Source: a virus. Taken from it: a DNA stretch of 39,184 nucleotides. Positions 38,932-39,184 of the stretch are shown here, piece by piece; position 1 is the stretch's first letter, and each line of letters starts with the position of its first letter. A model generated the notes under the pieces. That model was not told the origin of the DNA. It was given only the letters and a program-made list of their open reading frames with translations, and made no database searches. The stretch spans positions 1 to 39,184 of the IMG/VR virus record IMGVR_UViG_3300033551_000018, one strand, 5' to 3'. The translations under genes were made by a program, and so were the position numbers.

Positions 38932-38972
38932 TCGCGCGCCCTCGCCTCGGCCTGCGGCAGCCACTCGAGCGG
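38886..38972. repeat. 19-bp direct repeat at the terminase/RHH junction
   Basis: GCGGCAGCCACTCGAGCGG occurs at 38886-38904 and 38954-38972, same orientation, 68 bp start to start. One copy encodes APLEWLP near the end of the terminase fragment, the other the same peptide near the start of the RHH protein. This looks like a duplication at the junction of the two genes, consistent with a rearrangement that separated the terminase ATPase part from its downstream portion. Confidence 0.75.
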
Positions 38973-39184
38973 GGCGGGGTGGGGCGTGGCGCCGAAGATG
39001 TCGTCCAGCGCGGATGGGTCGAAGATGCCGCCGGGGGCAGCGACGAAGCGCCCATTGTATTCTTGTTCCCACACCTGTGGCCCCAAGCGCACACGTTCAC
39101 GGGCTAGGAAGGCAGGGTCAATCCGCTTGCACTGGTCGGCCGTCACCAGCACCTTGTGCCACCAGTCTTCCTCAGTCCAAGCCC
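38925..39184 (-). CDS. terL: Large terminase, ATPase-domain C-terminal fragment (starts beyond right edge)
   Basis: The frame enters from the right edge and ends at 38925, giving 86 residues. The sequence AWTEEDWWHKVLVTADQCKR followed by IDPAFLARERVRLG and QEYNGRF matches the region just after the large-terminase ATPase core (cpRIdp.fL..E...lG....rqEY...F). In ordinary TerL the nuclease domain follows here; instead the protein stops after about 35 more residues (LEWLPQAEARAREW). The Walker motifs would lie beyond the window. Terminase drives ATP-dependent DNA packaging with the portal. The nuclease domain seems to be supplied by a downstream gene. Confidence 0.8.
   Translation of the reverse strand, partial: AWTEEDWWHKVLVTADQCKRIDPAFLARERVRLGPQVWEQEYNGRFVAAPGGIFDPSALDDIFGATPHPAPLEWLPQAEARAREW

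Noticed and set aside
1-39184. tRNA genes, integrase, transposase or attachment sites
   Set aside because: None was recognised on either strand, although sites beyond the window cannot be excluded.

Overview
The window is a 39-kb stretch of a tailed double-stranded DNA phage or prophage (class Caudoviricetes). It is GC-rich, about two thirds G+C by eye. The order of virion genes (terminase, portal, scaffold, major capsid, adaptor, short-tail proteins, internal/ejection proteins, fibres and spikes) and the absence of a tape measure or sheath point to a podovirus-like particle. An alphaproteobacterial, perhaps rhizobial, host is suggested by the base composition, the GTG/TTG start codons, and the DUF3309 and low-affinity-iron-permease-like membrane genes, which are common in that class. 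This is inference. No tRNA, integrase, insertion sequence or CRISPR array was seen, and both ends cut through genes.

Left arm, minus strand, 1-4934: an early DNA-metabolism operon read leftwards. From upstream to downstream it holds a small HTH protein, an SF2 helicase with a C-terminal zinc ribbon, a 67-residue protein with an SSB-like acidic tail, a VRR-NUC nuclease, a Cas4-like exonuclease, an unknown protein, and a primase of the AEP + D5 type that runs off the left end. A divergent control region (about 4935-5065) carries a likely leftward promoter and a strong 12-bp inverted repeat.

Plus strand, 5066-7563: a small accessory operon with three overlapping small genes (two encoding membrane proteins), a DHH/DHHA1 phosphoesterase, a short unknown protein and a DPPY-type adenine methyltransferase. 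It looks like a nucleotide-turnover or counter-defence islet.

Right arm, minus strand, 39184 down to 7569: one long late operon, with most genes joined by ATGA, GTGA, TGATG or TAATG overlaps. It begins with a large-terminase fragment that stops before any nuclease domain. An RNase H-like terminase nuclease is encoded separately four genes downstream, and a more degenerate RNase H-like protein lies between them. Portal, small proteins and a beta-helix-like protein follow. A cluster of tiny membrane proteins with a terminator then precedes a scaffold/capsid transcription unit that seems to have its own promoter. Next come an adaptor, a tail fibre, a GH18 glycosidase, a metzincin-protease/beta-helix tail protein, a tail-tube-like protein, internal and ejection proteins, a collar/tip protein, a pectate-lyase-fold tailspike and a final surface protein.

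The points most worth following are the split terminase with a second RNase H-like gene, the protease and chitinase-fold tail enzymes sharing a Calx-beta-like module, the membrane-protein islet, the divergent control region, and the SSB-tail microprotein. Short hairpins and repeats at 1426, 28028, 28430, 29480 and 30496 may tune the operons.
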